Shown here: in pieces, positions 22,751 through 35,100 of the stretch
Layout of the letters: the number at the start of each line of letters is the position of its first letter
How positions within the stretch are numbered: the first letter of the stretch is position 1
Source: Bufo bufo
Lineage: Eukaryota > Chordata > Amphibia > Anura > Bufonidae
DNA length: 64,000 bases
Assembly (NCBI RefSeq): GCF_905171765.1
Contig: NC_053392.1
Location: 448,978,722 to 449,042,721 of the forward strand
Direction: 5' to 3'
Program-made: the position numbers and the translations under genes
The notes under the pieces: model-generated
Told to the model about the DNA's origin: nothing
The model's database searches: none
Seen by the model: the letters and a program-made list of their open reading frames with translations, nothing else

Positions 22751-23626
22751 GGGGTTTTCTCAATTTCAGAAAATTGCTTTTTTCATGTAGAGGAAGTTAA
22801 TACAAGGCACTTACTTATGTATTGTTATTGTCCATATTCCCTTCTTTGCTGGTTAGACTCCTTTTTGTATCCCATTATACACTGCTCGTTACCGTGGTTA
22901 CAACCACCCTGCAATCCAGCGTTGGTGGCCATGCTTGCACACTGTAGGAAAAAGTGCCGGTCTGTGTGCGTTCCTATGGCCCCAGCCACCAGAGAGGCCA
23001 GTGCTTTTTCCTATAGTGTGCAAGCATGGAAATGAGCAATGTATAATGTGATAGAAAAATTAATCCAGCCAGCAAAGGAAGCAATAGACAGTAGCAATAC
23101 GTTAGTAAGTGACTTATATTAAATTTTTCTACATGATAAATTCCACTTGCTGAAGTGAGCCCACTCCTTTCATTTTGCTGAAAAATATAACTTTTCTCAT
23201 AAAAGAGAAGCTGTAAATAAAAGTAAAATTTTTCTGCCATAACTTTTAATAAAGAAAATATTTCACAGGTATGCACAGATTTTTTTCCAAAGATAATGTT
23301 ACTGAAAAAATAATAATAATTGTAACATACTTGAAGAAGAACTCCCACAAAATGTTTTATTCTCTGACCTGTTAGAAAGGTACATGATGTAATATGTAGG
23401 GAAGGTAATCTTCATATGAAGGTAATCAGCATCTTTATTTGTTAGTTATAACCTCCCTTCTGATTCTCAGCTGTGTCATGTGACCAGCAATCAGATTTTA
23501 CAAATAACACAGCATCTTATGTATGGACAGGAAGTCAGTTTTTCTATGTATTACTATGGGAGCCTCAATGTCAATCTTATAGGAACTTCCTGTTCTGTGT
23601 CAGTTGGAGATCAGAGTGATGGTCAC
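22751..23626. repeat. Foldback repeat (22765-23155) and unassigned flank
   Basis: CATGCTTGCACACTGTAGGAAAAAGTGC (in part, near 22930) returns inverted as GCACTTTTTCCTATAGTGTG-like sequence near 23000. Outer pairs such as TTCATGTAGA / TCTACATGAT lie near 22785 and 23135. The centre is about 22965. It is non-coding and hairpin-forming. Sequence 23156-23626 holds nothing recognised. Confidence 0.6.
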
Positions 23627-23844
23627 TAGTGATGAGTGGACTTTGTTTCAAAGACTCTGAACCCCATTAAAGGCAATGGGGACCCGAACTTTGAGGCTGA
23701 AAATGGCTGTAAAAAAAGTCATAGAAAGGGCTAGAGGACTGCAAAAGGAACCAACATGGTGGTAAGAGCAGCACAATAGCCATGCAAACAAATGTGGATA
23801 GGGAAACTAAAACACTGTTTTTGTTTTTTTGTTTTCTTTAAAGG

Positions 23845-24145
23845 GAACCTGTCATCAACATTATGCTGCCCTCACTGAGGGCAGCCTAAAATAGTGACAG
23901 AAATGCTGATTTCAGCTGTGTGTCACTCATGAGCTAAAAGTAAGTGGTTGCCGAAAACCATGGTTATTCATAAATTCCTGCCCTCCCTGCCCACTTCTAC
24001 CTAGTTTTCCGCCTTTCTCTCTAGGAGAGAACTGTCAATTATCAGCAGAAGGGTGAGAGTGCAGGAGATTATGAATAACCATGACTCTTCTCCGTGCCCA
24101 GTCTGCAATGATTGTGATGTTGGTTTTCGGCAACCACTTAATTCT
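23845..24145. repeat. Foldback repeat inserted in hAT
   Basis: It begins AAAGGGAACCTGTCATCAAC. Inverted arms include AAGTGGTTGCCGAAAACCAT (about 23942) and its counterpart GGTTTTCGGCAACCACTTA (about 24125). Inner arms GGTTATTCATAA/TTATGAATAACC also pair. Non-coding. Confidence 0.6.
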
Positions 24146-24149
24146 TATT

Positions 24150-25930
24150 TTATTTTTTTGTTTGTGGAGGTCACAAAACATTTGGAAATATAAAAGAGAA
24201 TGTACAAAGTGTGCTCCAGTATAATAATGGCTTGGTGCAGCCGGTAGATTTCTCTACTCTGCCAATATAAGACATAATAATATTGAGCCAGGAGGTGGAG
24301 GTCCAAATGGAGGAGCAGGCGGACGTGGTGGTGGAGGCGGAGGTGGAGGTAGCCAATATTTTATTTTTATATTTTTTTTTTTAGTTTTTTGTTTTGTGGA
24401 GGCCCCAAAACATTGGGAAATAGCAAAGAGAACGCACATACTGCGCTGGAGTATAACAATGGCTCGGCACAGCCAGTATACCTCTCTACCCTGCTCAAGG
24501 TACGGACAAGTCCTGTGGGATCCATGCCTGGTTCATTTTAATGAACGTGAGCTTGTCCACATTGGCTGTGGAGAGGCGGATCCCCCCCCCCGTCATGCTA
24601 AACACACGTTCGGACAATACACTTACTCCAAGGTGTAAAGGGCAAGCTCAGGCCATATGCCCAATTTGGCAGACCCATCAGTTAAATTGGGCAGACCCAT
24701 CAGTCAGTACATGCAGACGTGTGGACACGTACTGTTCCACTATGTTGCTGAAACGCTGCCTACTGCTAAGACGCTCTGTATCAGATGGTGGTGCTGTATG
24801 TTGTAGCGTGCTGACAAAGCTTTTCCACATTTCAGCCCTGTTAACCCTCCTTTCTGAGGTGCCCCAGCTGCGTTGGAGATTTCCTCCTCTGCCTCGTGCT
24901 TCTACCGATCTCCCTAGGTCACGTGGGTCGGCAGCCGGCGTGCTCTGCTATCACAGTGTAACTGATATTCAGCGATCTTCGATGATACAGAAGGATCGCA
25001 TTTATTTTCTCTTTTCTGGATGTTAGTAAACATACCTGGGTTGCCTTGCCAACATGATGTCAGAATCACATGACTTGAAGGCTTCTATCATGTGATGAGG
25101 GGCAGGCTATTTAAACATATGTTGATGTTCATTTCATTGCCACTTGCTGTCTGCTTGAGTTTGACAAAGGCACTTGCATGTGCCGAAACGCGCGTCACTT
25201 TCATTTATGAGTGGCGAATAAAATATTGACAACCATATCGCAAGGAGTGTCGGTTCTTTCTTCTATTCAAGTACCTGGGGGACACCCGCGGACCGTGCAC
25301 GCACAACAGCAGTGCCGCCCGATATCCATTATCATGAAACAGCCACCGTCATTAAGTTTTTAAAACTGTCCGTCTCCATCAGACGGAATGGGAGCATTTC
25401 AAAGGCCAGGAATTTGAAAATGCTGGCATTCAGGGCCAGGGCTCGCAGGTGGGTAGGGGGAAACTTCCTCTTTCTCTCCAGTGTTTGAGGGATGGACTGC
25501 TGAGCCCTTCCATGGGACAGTGTGGAGATGCTCGGTGACACTGGTGGTGGTGGTGGTGTTGATGTCACATGCTCACTTTGAGGGGTGCTAGGTGGCCCTG
25601 TCGCTCCAAAGGGGGAGGAAGAGGCCAAGACCGCAGCAGAAGAGGGGGCAGGAGGAGCCTCAGATCTTTTGTCATTTTTCAGGTGTTTACTCCCTGCAGC
25701 TCGTGCTTTGCAGTTAGATGCCTGGTCATGCAGGTGGTGCTCAGGTTTAAAACATTTATGCCTGGCTTAAGGCTTTGACTGCACAGCGTGCAAACCACCT
25801 GTGTCTTGTCGTCAGCACACTGCTTGAAGAACTGCCATGCCAAGGAACTCCTTTGAGCTGGCTTTGGTGTGCTGTGTCCCTGGGCGCGTTGGGCATTAGC
25901 AAGCGTACTGTCTGAGGGCCGGCCGCACTG
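24150..25930 (-). pseudogene. hAT transposase remnants (minus strand)
   Basis: Segments 24500-24900 correspond to the C-terminal part and its 3' flank, including the reverse of the SWxxF/MPQQ linker region. Segment 25321-25930 corresponds to the BED finger to early catalytic region (HLRALALNASIFKFLAFEMLPFRL near 25430). The 3' flank motif TGGGAAATAGCAAAGAGAA occurs twice (about 24180 and 24415), so that part is duplicated. A GGTGGAGG-rich stretch (24294-24352) separates the copies. Stops and inserts make it non-functional. Confidence 0.7.
24940..25300 (+). ncRNA. Penelope-type terminus with hammerhead-like stem
   Basis: GGCAC (25169-25173) and GTGCC (25180-25184) can pair and are followed by GAAACGCG. 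An AATAAA (about 25219) and GGAGTGTCGGTTCTTTC (about 25244) follow. The same order of motifs occurs at 53500-53625 (minus), 59595-59690 and 60184-60305. The box before the stem reads TTGACAA and not CTGANGA, so self-cleavage is doubtful here. It interrupts the hAT pseudogene. Confidence 0.45.
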
Positions 25931-25943
25931 CTTTTGCAGCTCC

Positions 25944-26502
25944 TGTCACAAATACAGGGGAGGGGAGGGACACAGAACTAGGCCTCAAGGCTAGGAAGAG
26001 GTAAAAGTTCACCTCCTAGGAAGCCCCTAAACCTGGCCCTGACTCCTATCAGTATGTATAGACCCTGAAGGTGGGAAAACACATACGCTGGAACCTAGAC
26101 CCTAGGAGTCATGAAATGCCCTAGGTAGTGGCAGGGAATGAGACTACTGGTTCCTTTCCAGGTGAATGAACCAGCGTCTCCCTGAGGCCTAGCAACAACA
26201 AGCACAGGGGAACAACCAAATACAAAGAGCAGTACAACTTATCTAATAGAAAATGGATGAGCAGGAACACATGTAAGGTCCACACACCAACTCTTCCAAA
26301 TCCAAGCAGAGAATATCAACCGCATGATATGAAGTGCGAGACCAAACTAAGTAGGGAATGCAGTAATGACCTTGGGCTGCAACTGACAAGAGGTGGGGTC
26401 ATTACCAAACCACAACACTGAGAATTAAGAGACTGTCAGTTAACCTCACGTACAGTCAGTCTCTCCGATCTTCTAACCTCTGTCATAGAAGGTACCGTGA
26501 CA
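25944..26502 (-). repeat. 3' LTR of gypsy copy C
   Basis: It runs from TGTCACAAATACAGGGG to GGTACCGTGACA, so it has TG...CA ends and is about 559 bp. The adjacent sequence GTACCCTCCCTTCTACGG is the complement of a polypurine tract. It aligns with the LTRs of copy A. Confidence 0.8.
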
Positions 26503-27880
26503 GTACCCTCCCTTCTACGGGTAACCTCCGTACACCCAGGACCGACCTTATCCGGATTAGCCCTGTGAAAGGCTTTCACAAGGCGACTGGCATTAACGTC
26601 GGCCGCTGGAACCCACATTCTCTCCTCTGGACCGTAACCCTTCCAGTGAACGAGATAATGGAGGGATCTACGGACAATTTGGGAGTCCACTATCCTGGTG
26701 ATCTGAAATTCAAGATTACCGTCCACCATGACAGGAGGGGGTGGCAGGGAGGACGGTTCAGTAGGTTCGACATATCTCTTCAGTAATGGTTTGTGGAAAA
26801 CATTATAAATCTTTAAAGCCTTTCGGAAGGTCAAGACGAAAGGCTACCAGGTTAATAATGGCAGAGATCTTATATGGACCAATACACTTTGGGCCCAACT
26901 TCCACAAAGATACTTTCAACTTAATGTTTCTTGTGGACAGCCACACAGAATCACCCACTCTCAGGTCCGGTCATACGTCTTTTGTCAGCCATTCATTTAT
27001 ACTTCTTGTCCATCTTTTCAGATTATTTTGAATTTTCTGCCAAATAGAAGACAAAGAAGAGGAAAATCTTTCCTATTCAGATACACCAGAAGTCTCAGTA
27101 CCAGAAAATGTTTCAAACTGCAGATGGAACCCATATGCCCAAAGAAACGGCGACTTAACAGTGGACTCCTGCCTACAGTTATTTATGGCGAACTCAGCCA
27201 AAGACAAAAAAAAGACCACTCCTCCTGATTCTCTGAGACAAAACATCTCAGATAAGTCTCCAGATTCTGGTTAGTGCGCTCAGTCTGTCCGTTCGACTGA
27301 GGGTGAAAGGCCGAGGAAAAGAACAATTGTACCACCAAGCAAGTGCAAAACGCCTTCCAGAATCTGGAAAAAAACTGAGTCCCCCTATCAGACACCACAT
27401 CAGAGGGAATACCATGTAGCTTCACAATGTTGACAACAAACACTTGTGCGAGAGTTTTAACATTAGGTAGCCCTGGTAATGCTATAAAGTGTGACATCTT
27501 ACTGAAGCGATCAACAACCACCAGAATCACAGTTTTTCCTGAAGAATTCGGCAAATCTGTGATAAAGTCCATGGACAAATAAGACCAAGGTCTGGACGGG
27601 ATGGATAACGGAAATAGAGACCTTGAAGGCCAAGTATGTGTCACCTTAGCACGTGCACAAGTACTACAGGCTGACACATAGCCCTCCACACATTTGCGCA
27701 ACCCTGGCCACCATAATCTACGAGAGATGAGATTGACTATGGATCTGCTCCCAGAGTGTCCTGTAAGAACTGTACAGTGATGTTCCTCGAACACCTTGTG
27801 CCGTAATTCAGAAGGAATAAACAACTTTCCCGGAGGACAAAAATCTGGTGCATCTCCCTGTGCCTCCAACACCTCTGCCT
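26503..27880 (-). pseudogene. Gypsy integrase and chromodomain, few lesions
   Basis: The long minus frame 27872-27183 (229 residues) holds the HHCC zinc block (HHCTVLTGHSGSRS ... CSTCARAK), the core with DFITDLPNS and VVVDRFSKM, GIPSDVVSDRGTQF with the second aspartate, and HPQSNGQTERTNQ with the glutamate. A frame change near 27190 leads to later parts. The frame 26834-26436 ends with the chromodomain (HYLVHWKGYGPEERMW). The integrase would join cDNA to host DNA. The protein is broken between the two frames and by the LINE insert upstream. Confidence 0.8.
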
Positions 27881-27904
27881 CAAGGTCGGGACAAAGACGT
27901 GATC

Positions 27905-28344
27905 ACCGAACAGTGTGCTGTCTTCCTGGCGCTAGAGTTCGACACATCGCGGATCGGGTTGACAGATTACTGGGAGGGGCTGGAGAAGATCCAGCGGTCA
28001 TGGTCCATATCGGAACCAATGACAAAGTTAGGGGTAGGTGGAGAGTCCTTAAAAATGATTTCAGGGATTTAGGTCAAAAGCTTAGGGCAAGGACCTCAAA
28101 GGTAGTATTTTCCAAAATACTACCTGTACCACGGGCCACACAAGAAAGGCAGCGGGAGATTAGGGAAATTAACAAGTGGCTCAAGAACTGGTGTAGGAAG
28201 GAGGGGTTTGGGTTCCTGGAGAACTGGGCCGACTTCTCTATCGGCTACAGGCTCTATCGTAGGGACGGGCTGCACCTCAATGGGGAAGGGGCAGCTGTGT
28301 TGGGGAAGAAGATGGCTAGAAGGTTGGAGGAGTGTTTAAACTAG
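27905..28344 (+). pseudogene. CR1 ORF1 fragment with SGNH esterase-like domain
   Basis: The frame reads CCLPGARVRHIADRVD, then VMVHIGTNDKVRG, and ends with DGLHLNGEGAAVLGKKMARRL. HIGTND resembles block III and DGLHLN the Asp-x-x-His block V of SGNH/GDSL hydrolases, which are known in CR1 ORF1 proteins. The block with the catalytic serine is lost by 5' truncation. The open frame continues backward into gypsy sequence, but that is a chance fusion. The domain is thought to act on lipids or assist the RNP; that role is not settled. Confidence 0.75.
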
Positions 28345-28429
28345 GGACTGGGGGGAGGGTAATTACGTTACAGGATGGAAAGATAGTGCAGATAGAGACC
28401 GGGGGCAAGGTAGTGGGACTGGGGGAGGA

Positions 28430-31092
28430 ATGGAAGGAGGGACTAGAACAGTTCAGAAGGAAAGGTGTAGGGTAAAAAATATACATAAACCTCTCAAATG
28501 TATGTATACTAATGCCAGAAGCCTGACTAATAAAACCGGTGAACTGGAATTAGTGATGTGTGGGGAGGACTATGACATAGTGGGAATAACTGAGACATGG
28601 CTGGATGATAGCTATGACTGGGCAGTTAGTGTACAAGGTTACAGTCTGTTTAGAAAGGATCGTCAAAACCGGAGAGGGGGAGGGGTCTGCCTTTATGTAA
28701 AGTCCTGTCTAAAGCCCACACTCCGTGAAGATATAAGTAAGGGATATGAACATGTGGAGTCACTGTGGGTAGAGATACATGGAGCTAAAAACAACAATAA
28801 ATTACTAATAGGAGTTTACTATAAACCACCTAATATACCAGAGTCCACAGAAAATCTACTACTAAATGAGATAGACAAGGCGGCAAATCATAATGAGGTG
28901 GTTATTATGGGGGACTTCAACTACCCAGTTATAGACTGGGAAACTGAAACTTGTATATCTCATAAAGGAAACAGGTTCTTGGCAATAACCAAAGACAATT
29001 ACCTCTCCCAACTAGTTCAGGACCCGACCAGAGAGACGGCCATACTGGACTTAGTATTAACCAATAGACCTGACAGAACAACAGACGTGCAGGTTGGGGG
29101 ACACCTGGGAAATAGTGACCATAAAGTAATAACCTTCCAATTATCATTCAAAAGAGCGTTTCTACAGGGAGGAACAAAAATACCAAACTTCAAAAAAGCT
29201 AAATTTAGCCAACTAAGAGAGGCCATAGGCCTAACTAAATGTCCTCACAAATAAAAAATACAGCCACAAAATGGGATATCTTTAAAAGCATCCTAAAATC
29301 TCATTGTGAGAGGTACATACCGTATGGGAATAAAAGGTTAAGGAACAAAAAGAAACCAATGTGGATAAACAGAACTGTAAAGAAAGCAATAAATGACAAA
29401 AAGAAAGCATATAAAACACTAAAACAGGAGGGTAGCACGGAAGCACTGAAAAACTATAAGGAAAAAAATAGAACATGTAAAAAACAAATTAAAGCGGCCA
29501 AACTAGAGACCGAGAGATTAATTGCCAAAGAGAGTAAAACTAACCCTAAAATGTTCTTCAATTATATAAATGTTAAAAAGTATAAATCTGAAGGTGTCGG
29601 CCCTTTAAAGAGTAATGAGGGGGGAGTCGCAGAAAGCGACGAGGAGAAAGCAAAGCTGTTAAATATTTTTTTTTCCCAATGTATTCACTGAGGAAAATAA
29701 ACTGTCAGATGAAATGCTGAATGTTGAAATAAATTCCCCATTAAAAGTGTCCTGTCTGACCCAGGAAGAAGTACAACAGCGACTTAAAAAGATTAAAATA
29801 GACAAATCGCCAGGACCGGATGACATACACCCCCGTATCCTAAGGGAATTAAGTAATGTCATAGCCAGACCCTTATTTCTGATATTTGCAGATTCTATAC
29901 TGACAGGGAATGTCCCACAGGATTGGCACATGACAAATGTGGTGCATGTCAAACTAATTTAATCAGTTTCTATGAGGAGGTAAGTTCTAGACTTGACAGC
30001 GTCGTGTATCTGGACTTCTCCAAAGCATTTGACACTGTACCACATAAAAGGTTAGTATATAAAATGAGAATGCTCGGACTGGGAGAAAACGTCTGTAAGT
30101 GGGTAAGTAACTGGCTCAATGATAGAAAACAGAGGGTGGTTATTAACGGTACATACTCAGATTGGGTCACTGTCACTAGTGGAGTACCTCAGGGGTCAGT
30201 ATTGGGCCCTATTCTCTTCAATATATTTATTAATGATCTTGTAGAAGGCTTGCATAGTAAAATATCAATTTTCGCAGATGACACTAAACTGTGTAAAGTA
30301 ATTAACACTGAAGAGGACAGTATACTACTACAGAGGGATCTGGATAGATTGCAGGCTTGGGCAGATAAGTGGCAGATGAGGTTTAACACTGACAAATGTA
30401 AAGTTATGCACATGGGAAGGAATAATGCAAGTCACCTGTACATACTAAATGGTAAAACACTCGTTAACACTGACATGGAAAAGGATCTAGGAATTTTAAT
30501 AAACAGCAAACTAAGCTGCAAAAAACAGTGTCAGGCAGCTGCTGCCAAGGCCAATAAGATAATGGGTTGCATCAAAAGGGGCATAGATGCCCGTGATGAG
30601 AACATATTCCTACTACTTTACAAATCATTAGTCAGACCACACATGGAGTACTGTGTACAGTTCTGGGCTCCAGTGAACAAGGCAGACATAGCAGAGCTGG
30701 AAAGGGTCCAGAGGAGGGCAACTAAAGTAATAACTGGAATGGGGCAACTACAGTACCCTGAAAGATTATCAAAATTATGGTTATTCACTTTAGAAAAAAG
30801 ACGACTGAGGGGAGATCTAATTAATATGTATAAATATATCAGGGGTCAATACAGAGATCTATCCCATCATCTATTTATCCCCAGGACTGTGACTGTGACG
30901 AGGGGACATCCTCTGCATCTGGAGGAAAGAAGGTTTGTACACAAACATAGAAAAGGATTCTTTACGGTAAGAGCAGTGAGACTATGGAACTCTCTGCCTG
31001 AGGAGGTGGTGATGGTGAGTACAATAAAGGAATTCAAGAGGGGCCTGGATGTATTTCTGGAGTGTAATAATATTACAGGCTATAGCTACTAG
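28430..31092 (+). pseudogene. CR1 ORF2 (endonuclease and reverse transcriptase), broken
   Basis: The apurinic-like endonuclease is nearly whole (28490-29160): TNARSL, GITETWLDD, GVYYKPP, MGDFNYP, NSDHKVI. Frame changes follow near 29235, 29690 and 29950. The reverse transcriptase starts SPGPDDIHPRIL (29810). About 200 bp after PQDWHMTNVV are missing, and it resumes at TNLISFYEEV. The YLDFSKAFDTVPH motif, SGVPQGSVLGP and FADD (30271-30282) are intact. The C-terminal part (LEKRRLRGDL, FFTVRAVRLWNSLP) runs open to 31092. The protein would nick DNA and copy its RNA at the nick. This copy cannot. Confidence 0.85.
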
Positions 31093-31294
31093 AGGGGGGG
31101 TCGTTGATCCAGGGAGTTATTCTGATTGCCTGATTGGAGTCGGTAAGTAATTTTTTATTCCTCTAAAGTGAGGAAAATTGGCTTCTACCTCACAGGGTTT
31201 TTTTGCCTTCCTTTGGATCAACTTGCAGGATGACAGGCCGAACTGGATGGACAAATGTCTTTTTTCAGCCTTATGTACTATGTTACTATGTTAT

Positions 31295-31732
31295 ATTACC
31301 ACCCCTTCAGACAAGATAGGACCAGGATCTTCCGAATTACCCCCCTTCCCCACCAGGAAAGCTATGGGACAAGGCATCCGCCTTGATGTTCTTAATCCCA
31401 GGGCGATAGCTGACAATGAAATAAAATCTGGTAAAAAAACAACAACCATCTGGCCTGCCTTGGGTTCAGACGTTTAGCCGACTCCAGGTAATCCAGATTT
31501 TTGTGATCGGTAATTACCGTAATGGGATGAACCGCTCCTTCCAACCAATGACGCCATTCCTCAAAAGCCAACTTAAAGGCCAGCAATTCTCTATTGCCTA
31601 CGTCATTATTTATTTCAGCAGCCGAGAGTTTCTTAGAGAAGAAAGCACATGGGCACCATTTACTAGGTGAAGGACCCTGCGACAAGACTGCTCCTACCCC
31701 TACCTCGAATGTGTCAACCTCCACAATAAATG
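31295..31732 (-). pseudogene. Gypsy RNase H part (copy C)
   Basis: The minus frame 31724-31392 reads [54 protein letters not shown] and [24 protein letters not shown], the connection and RNase H of Ty3/gypsy. It is cut on the left by CR1 and on the right by the L1-type LINE at the duplication 31718-31732. The same stretch in copy A is at 15201-15680. Confidence 0.8.
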
Positions 31733-32103
31733 TTGTTCAAATACTTTTATTATCAAGAGCCAAAATAATCACATTACATTTAGGGATAGCCCGAACATAA
31801 ATCAGGACCAGATAGAATATCATCATACAGGAAGATGGTCACAGTAAAAGTATGCAAATACCATGTGAACATGAATATGAGCAAAGAAATAACATATGAT
31901 CCCAACATCGGAATAAAAGCATCTTAAAGACCCAGTTGCGGGAAAGAGGTATCAAGAGCTCCTACATAGGATACATAACAAATTTAGACAAACAAGACAG
32001 GACACAGAAGGGAAAACAGGGGGGGGAATCCCTGAACTGACAAGTCGAGGTAGAAAGGACTGTGTAAAATATAATTTGTTAAGGCGTGCCAAATACATGT
32101 GAG

Positions 32104-35100
32104 TTAAGATCCAATGGGATGTGCAATCTCCCTGGGGACTGACGACCCCCTGTTCAGCCACGTGATAAAATCAGGAGAACCCTTAAATAGAATCCAAGGA
32201 GTCCAGATTTTCAGGAACTTATTAGTATTGCCCATGTCTTCCGCCCAAAGTTCCTCCATTCTATATATTTTTTCAAAAGTGGAGAGCCAGTCCCCAGGGA
32301 GAGGGGCGCGCGTGGATTTCCAAAATCTAGGGATAACCAGACGTGCAGCCTGAACAAAGAACCTCAAAAAACCCTTTTTCAGGGTAGATATAGTGCTAGG
32401 GAACATAGAAAGCAGAGCGCCTTCTAGAGTCCATCTGGAGGAACTGCCACAAACCATGTCGTATAGATCATTAATAGCTTCCCAAAATGGAGTGATTTTG
32501 TTGCAGGACCACCAGATATGAGACATGTTACCCTCCTCCTGGCCACATCGCCAACAGGAACTAGGACAAGAAGGGAAAAAAGAGTGCAGCAGGACCGGAG
32601 TCCTGTACCATCTGGACATAATTTTAAAATTCTTCTCCTGAAGACTACTGCTTATTGATGATTTAAAGGATATCTCAAATGCCTTCTCCCATATGTCAGT
32701 AGGAAAAGATTTCCCCAAGTCACGTTCCCAAGCCTTCACAAAGGGAAGGTCAGATATGGCATCATCTCTCCCCTGGAGCAGCCCGTAGATCAGAGACACC
32801 AGATGTGTAGGTGGGGATGTTTGGGTGCAAAGCGCCTCAAATGGTAAAAGATCTCTGGATAAAGTGTTATTGGGGCCAAGTGAAGTTAAAAAATCTCTCA
32901 GACTAATGTATTTAAGCCAAGCCCCCCTAGCTGACCCGCCCGGGAAGGATGATATTGGCTGAAGGGATCCCCTCACCCAGACCCTAGAAACCGTAGGATT
33001 GTCCGCGCGGTCTAACCCCAAAAAGGACATACAACCTAGGCCCAAAGGGAAGTCAGGATTATTAAAAAGGGGAGTTAGAGGGCTGGGGAACTGAGTAAGA
33101 CCCAAGGGAATTGCAATTCTGTCCCAAACTTTCAATATACCCAATGTCAGTAAGGGGAGTCGCGGGGGTCTCCTGGCTTTAGAAATCCAGAGTAGATTTT
33201 GGGATGAGAACCCTACCACCTGCTTCTCGAATTGGACCCACCTTTTAGAGCGCCCATTATGGAACCAATCTAAGATGTAGGAAAGGATTGCTGCTTTATG
33301 GTAATTTGGTAAATCCGGAACCCCCACTCCTCCCCTCACCCTGTTGCGCGTTAAGAATCTCATCCTCAATCTAGGGGAGGACCCAGCCCAGATAAATTTA
33401 AGGATCACAGATCTCAGAGTCCTGAAAAAGGTGTTCGAGAGGGGTATTGGTATGGTGCGGAAAAGGTATAATATACGAGGGAGAATGTTCATTTTAAGTG
33501 TGTGAATCCTACCAAACCAGGATAGTGGCAACCCCTTCCAATCTTTCAAGTCCCTACGGACCTCCTCGATAAGGGGAGCAAAATTCAGAGAAAAGAGGCT
33601 GGACAAGTCGGAGGGAATGATCGTGCCTAGATAAGATATGTGTCCACGAGCCCAGCGAAAGGGAAAAGCGGACTGTAGGTTACTGATCAGTACCTGGGGC
33701 AGAGAGATATTGAGGACCTCGGACTTATGGAGATTAACTTTAAAATTACTGAGGTCACCAAAGACCGCGAATTCCTTTAGAATGTTAGGGAAGCCAACTA
33801 GCGGATCTGTGCAGAAAATCAGGAGGTCATCTGCATAAATAGCAATCTTGGACTCTAAATCACCCGTACTTAGGCCCCTGATGGAGTCATTTGCCCGTAG
33901 AGCTCTAGCTAAAAATTCCATAACCATAATGTATAACAGAGGGGAAAGTGGACAACCTTGTCTGGTTCCATTATGGATACGGAAGGGAGTTGATAGTGAT
34001 CCGTTAACTCGGACCTGGGCGCTAGGATCTCGGTACAAAGCTAAGATCCTGTCTATCATGTTGGGGCCAAAACCAAACGCCTTTAGGGATTCAGATAGGA
34101 AGGACCAATCCACTCGGTCGAACGCCTTCTCTGCGTCGATCGACAAGAGACAGAGAGGAGATCCCCCCTTGCTAGCATGGTCGATAATAGCCATGGTCCG
34201 GATGGTGTTATCTTGCGTTTCCCTCCCAGGAACAAAGCCCGCTTGGTCCACATGGATCAAAGATGGAATGAAGGGCTTCATTCGATCTGCCAATATTTTT
34301 GAATAGATCTTCACATCCACGTTGATCAGAGAGATAGGGCGGTAATTGCCACAGACTAACGGATCTTTCCCGGGTTTCGGGATAACACAAATGTGGGCCA
34401 TTAAAGCCTGAGGAGGGAAAGACGAGCCCTTCGCCAAGGAGTTACACATTCTAGCAAAGGGGGAAGAGATCTCGTTCAAAAAGTTCTTATAAAAGCGAGG
34501 CGTGAAGCCATCTGGCCCTGGGCTCTTGCCGACTACCAATCCCTTAATAGATCTATGGATCTCTATCTCTGTTATTTCGCCTTCCAATTCCTCTTTCTGT
34601 CCGACGGTCAGAGTTGGACCTAGTAAACTGGACATATAGTCCCTAATCTTTTTAGATTTAGCTTCTAAGGATAGATCCGCATACTTCCCTTTAATGTTAT
34701 ATAATTCTTCATAGTAGGAGCGGAACTCTTGCAGTATATCTTTTGTAGCATGTATTTTCCCACCTGATCTACTATTCAGGGAAGGAATGTAAGAGGCGTT
34801 TGATTTGGGCCGCAGCATCCTCGCCAACAATCTGCCACTTTTATCACCATGACCATAAAAGAGCTTTTGCAATCTGTCCCTAGCGCCCAGGTACTTTTGA
34901 TCTATTATTTTCCTCAAGGCTGTACGGGTCTCACATAACTCCTGAAAAACCTCGTTTGAGAGTGATCTCTTATGTTTCTGCTCCAGATCCGCCAGTTTTA
35001 TCAGTAGTGATTTGACTTCCCCAGCTCTAATTTTCTTGAGTCTAGAAGCGTGTGAAATAAATCTGCCTCTTATTACACATTTCAGGGCTTCCCACTGAAT

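Larger units (their letters stand above)
23627..25943 (-). mobile_element. Second hAT element, reversed and broken
   Basis: It starts TAGTGATGAGTGGAC at 23627, the 3' end of the family on the minus strand. GGACCCGAACTTTGAGGCTG follows, as in the subterminal region of 18276-22313. Coding remnants run in the minus direction to about 25930, where gypsy copy C (LTR from 25944) truncates it. Two other inserts split it: a foldback (23845-24145) and a Penelope-type end (24940-25300). Confidence 0.75.
27887..31294 (+). mobile_element. CR1-type LINE, 5'-truncated
   Basis: It interrupts gypsy copy C between integrase and RNase H. It contains the end of ORF1 (esterase-like), ORF2 (endonuclease and reverse transcriptase) and a 3' end of two TACTATGT 8-mers (31277-31292), the short-repeat tail typical of CR1 instead of poly(A). 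The 5' end, including the start of ORF1, is missing. Its plus orientation is opposite to the host gypsy element. Confidence 0.85.

Noticed and set aside
24294..24352. Glycine-rich coding repeat (GGTGGAGG words)
   Set aside because: It is a short simple repeat between two copies of hAT 3' flank. No start or continuing frame.
27796..28344. A 182-residue open frame joining gypsy and CR1 sequence
   Set aside because: The first ~30 codons are antisense gypsy integrase. The fusion is due to LINE insertion, not a gene.
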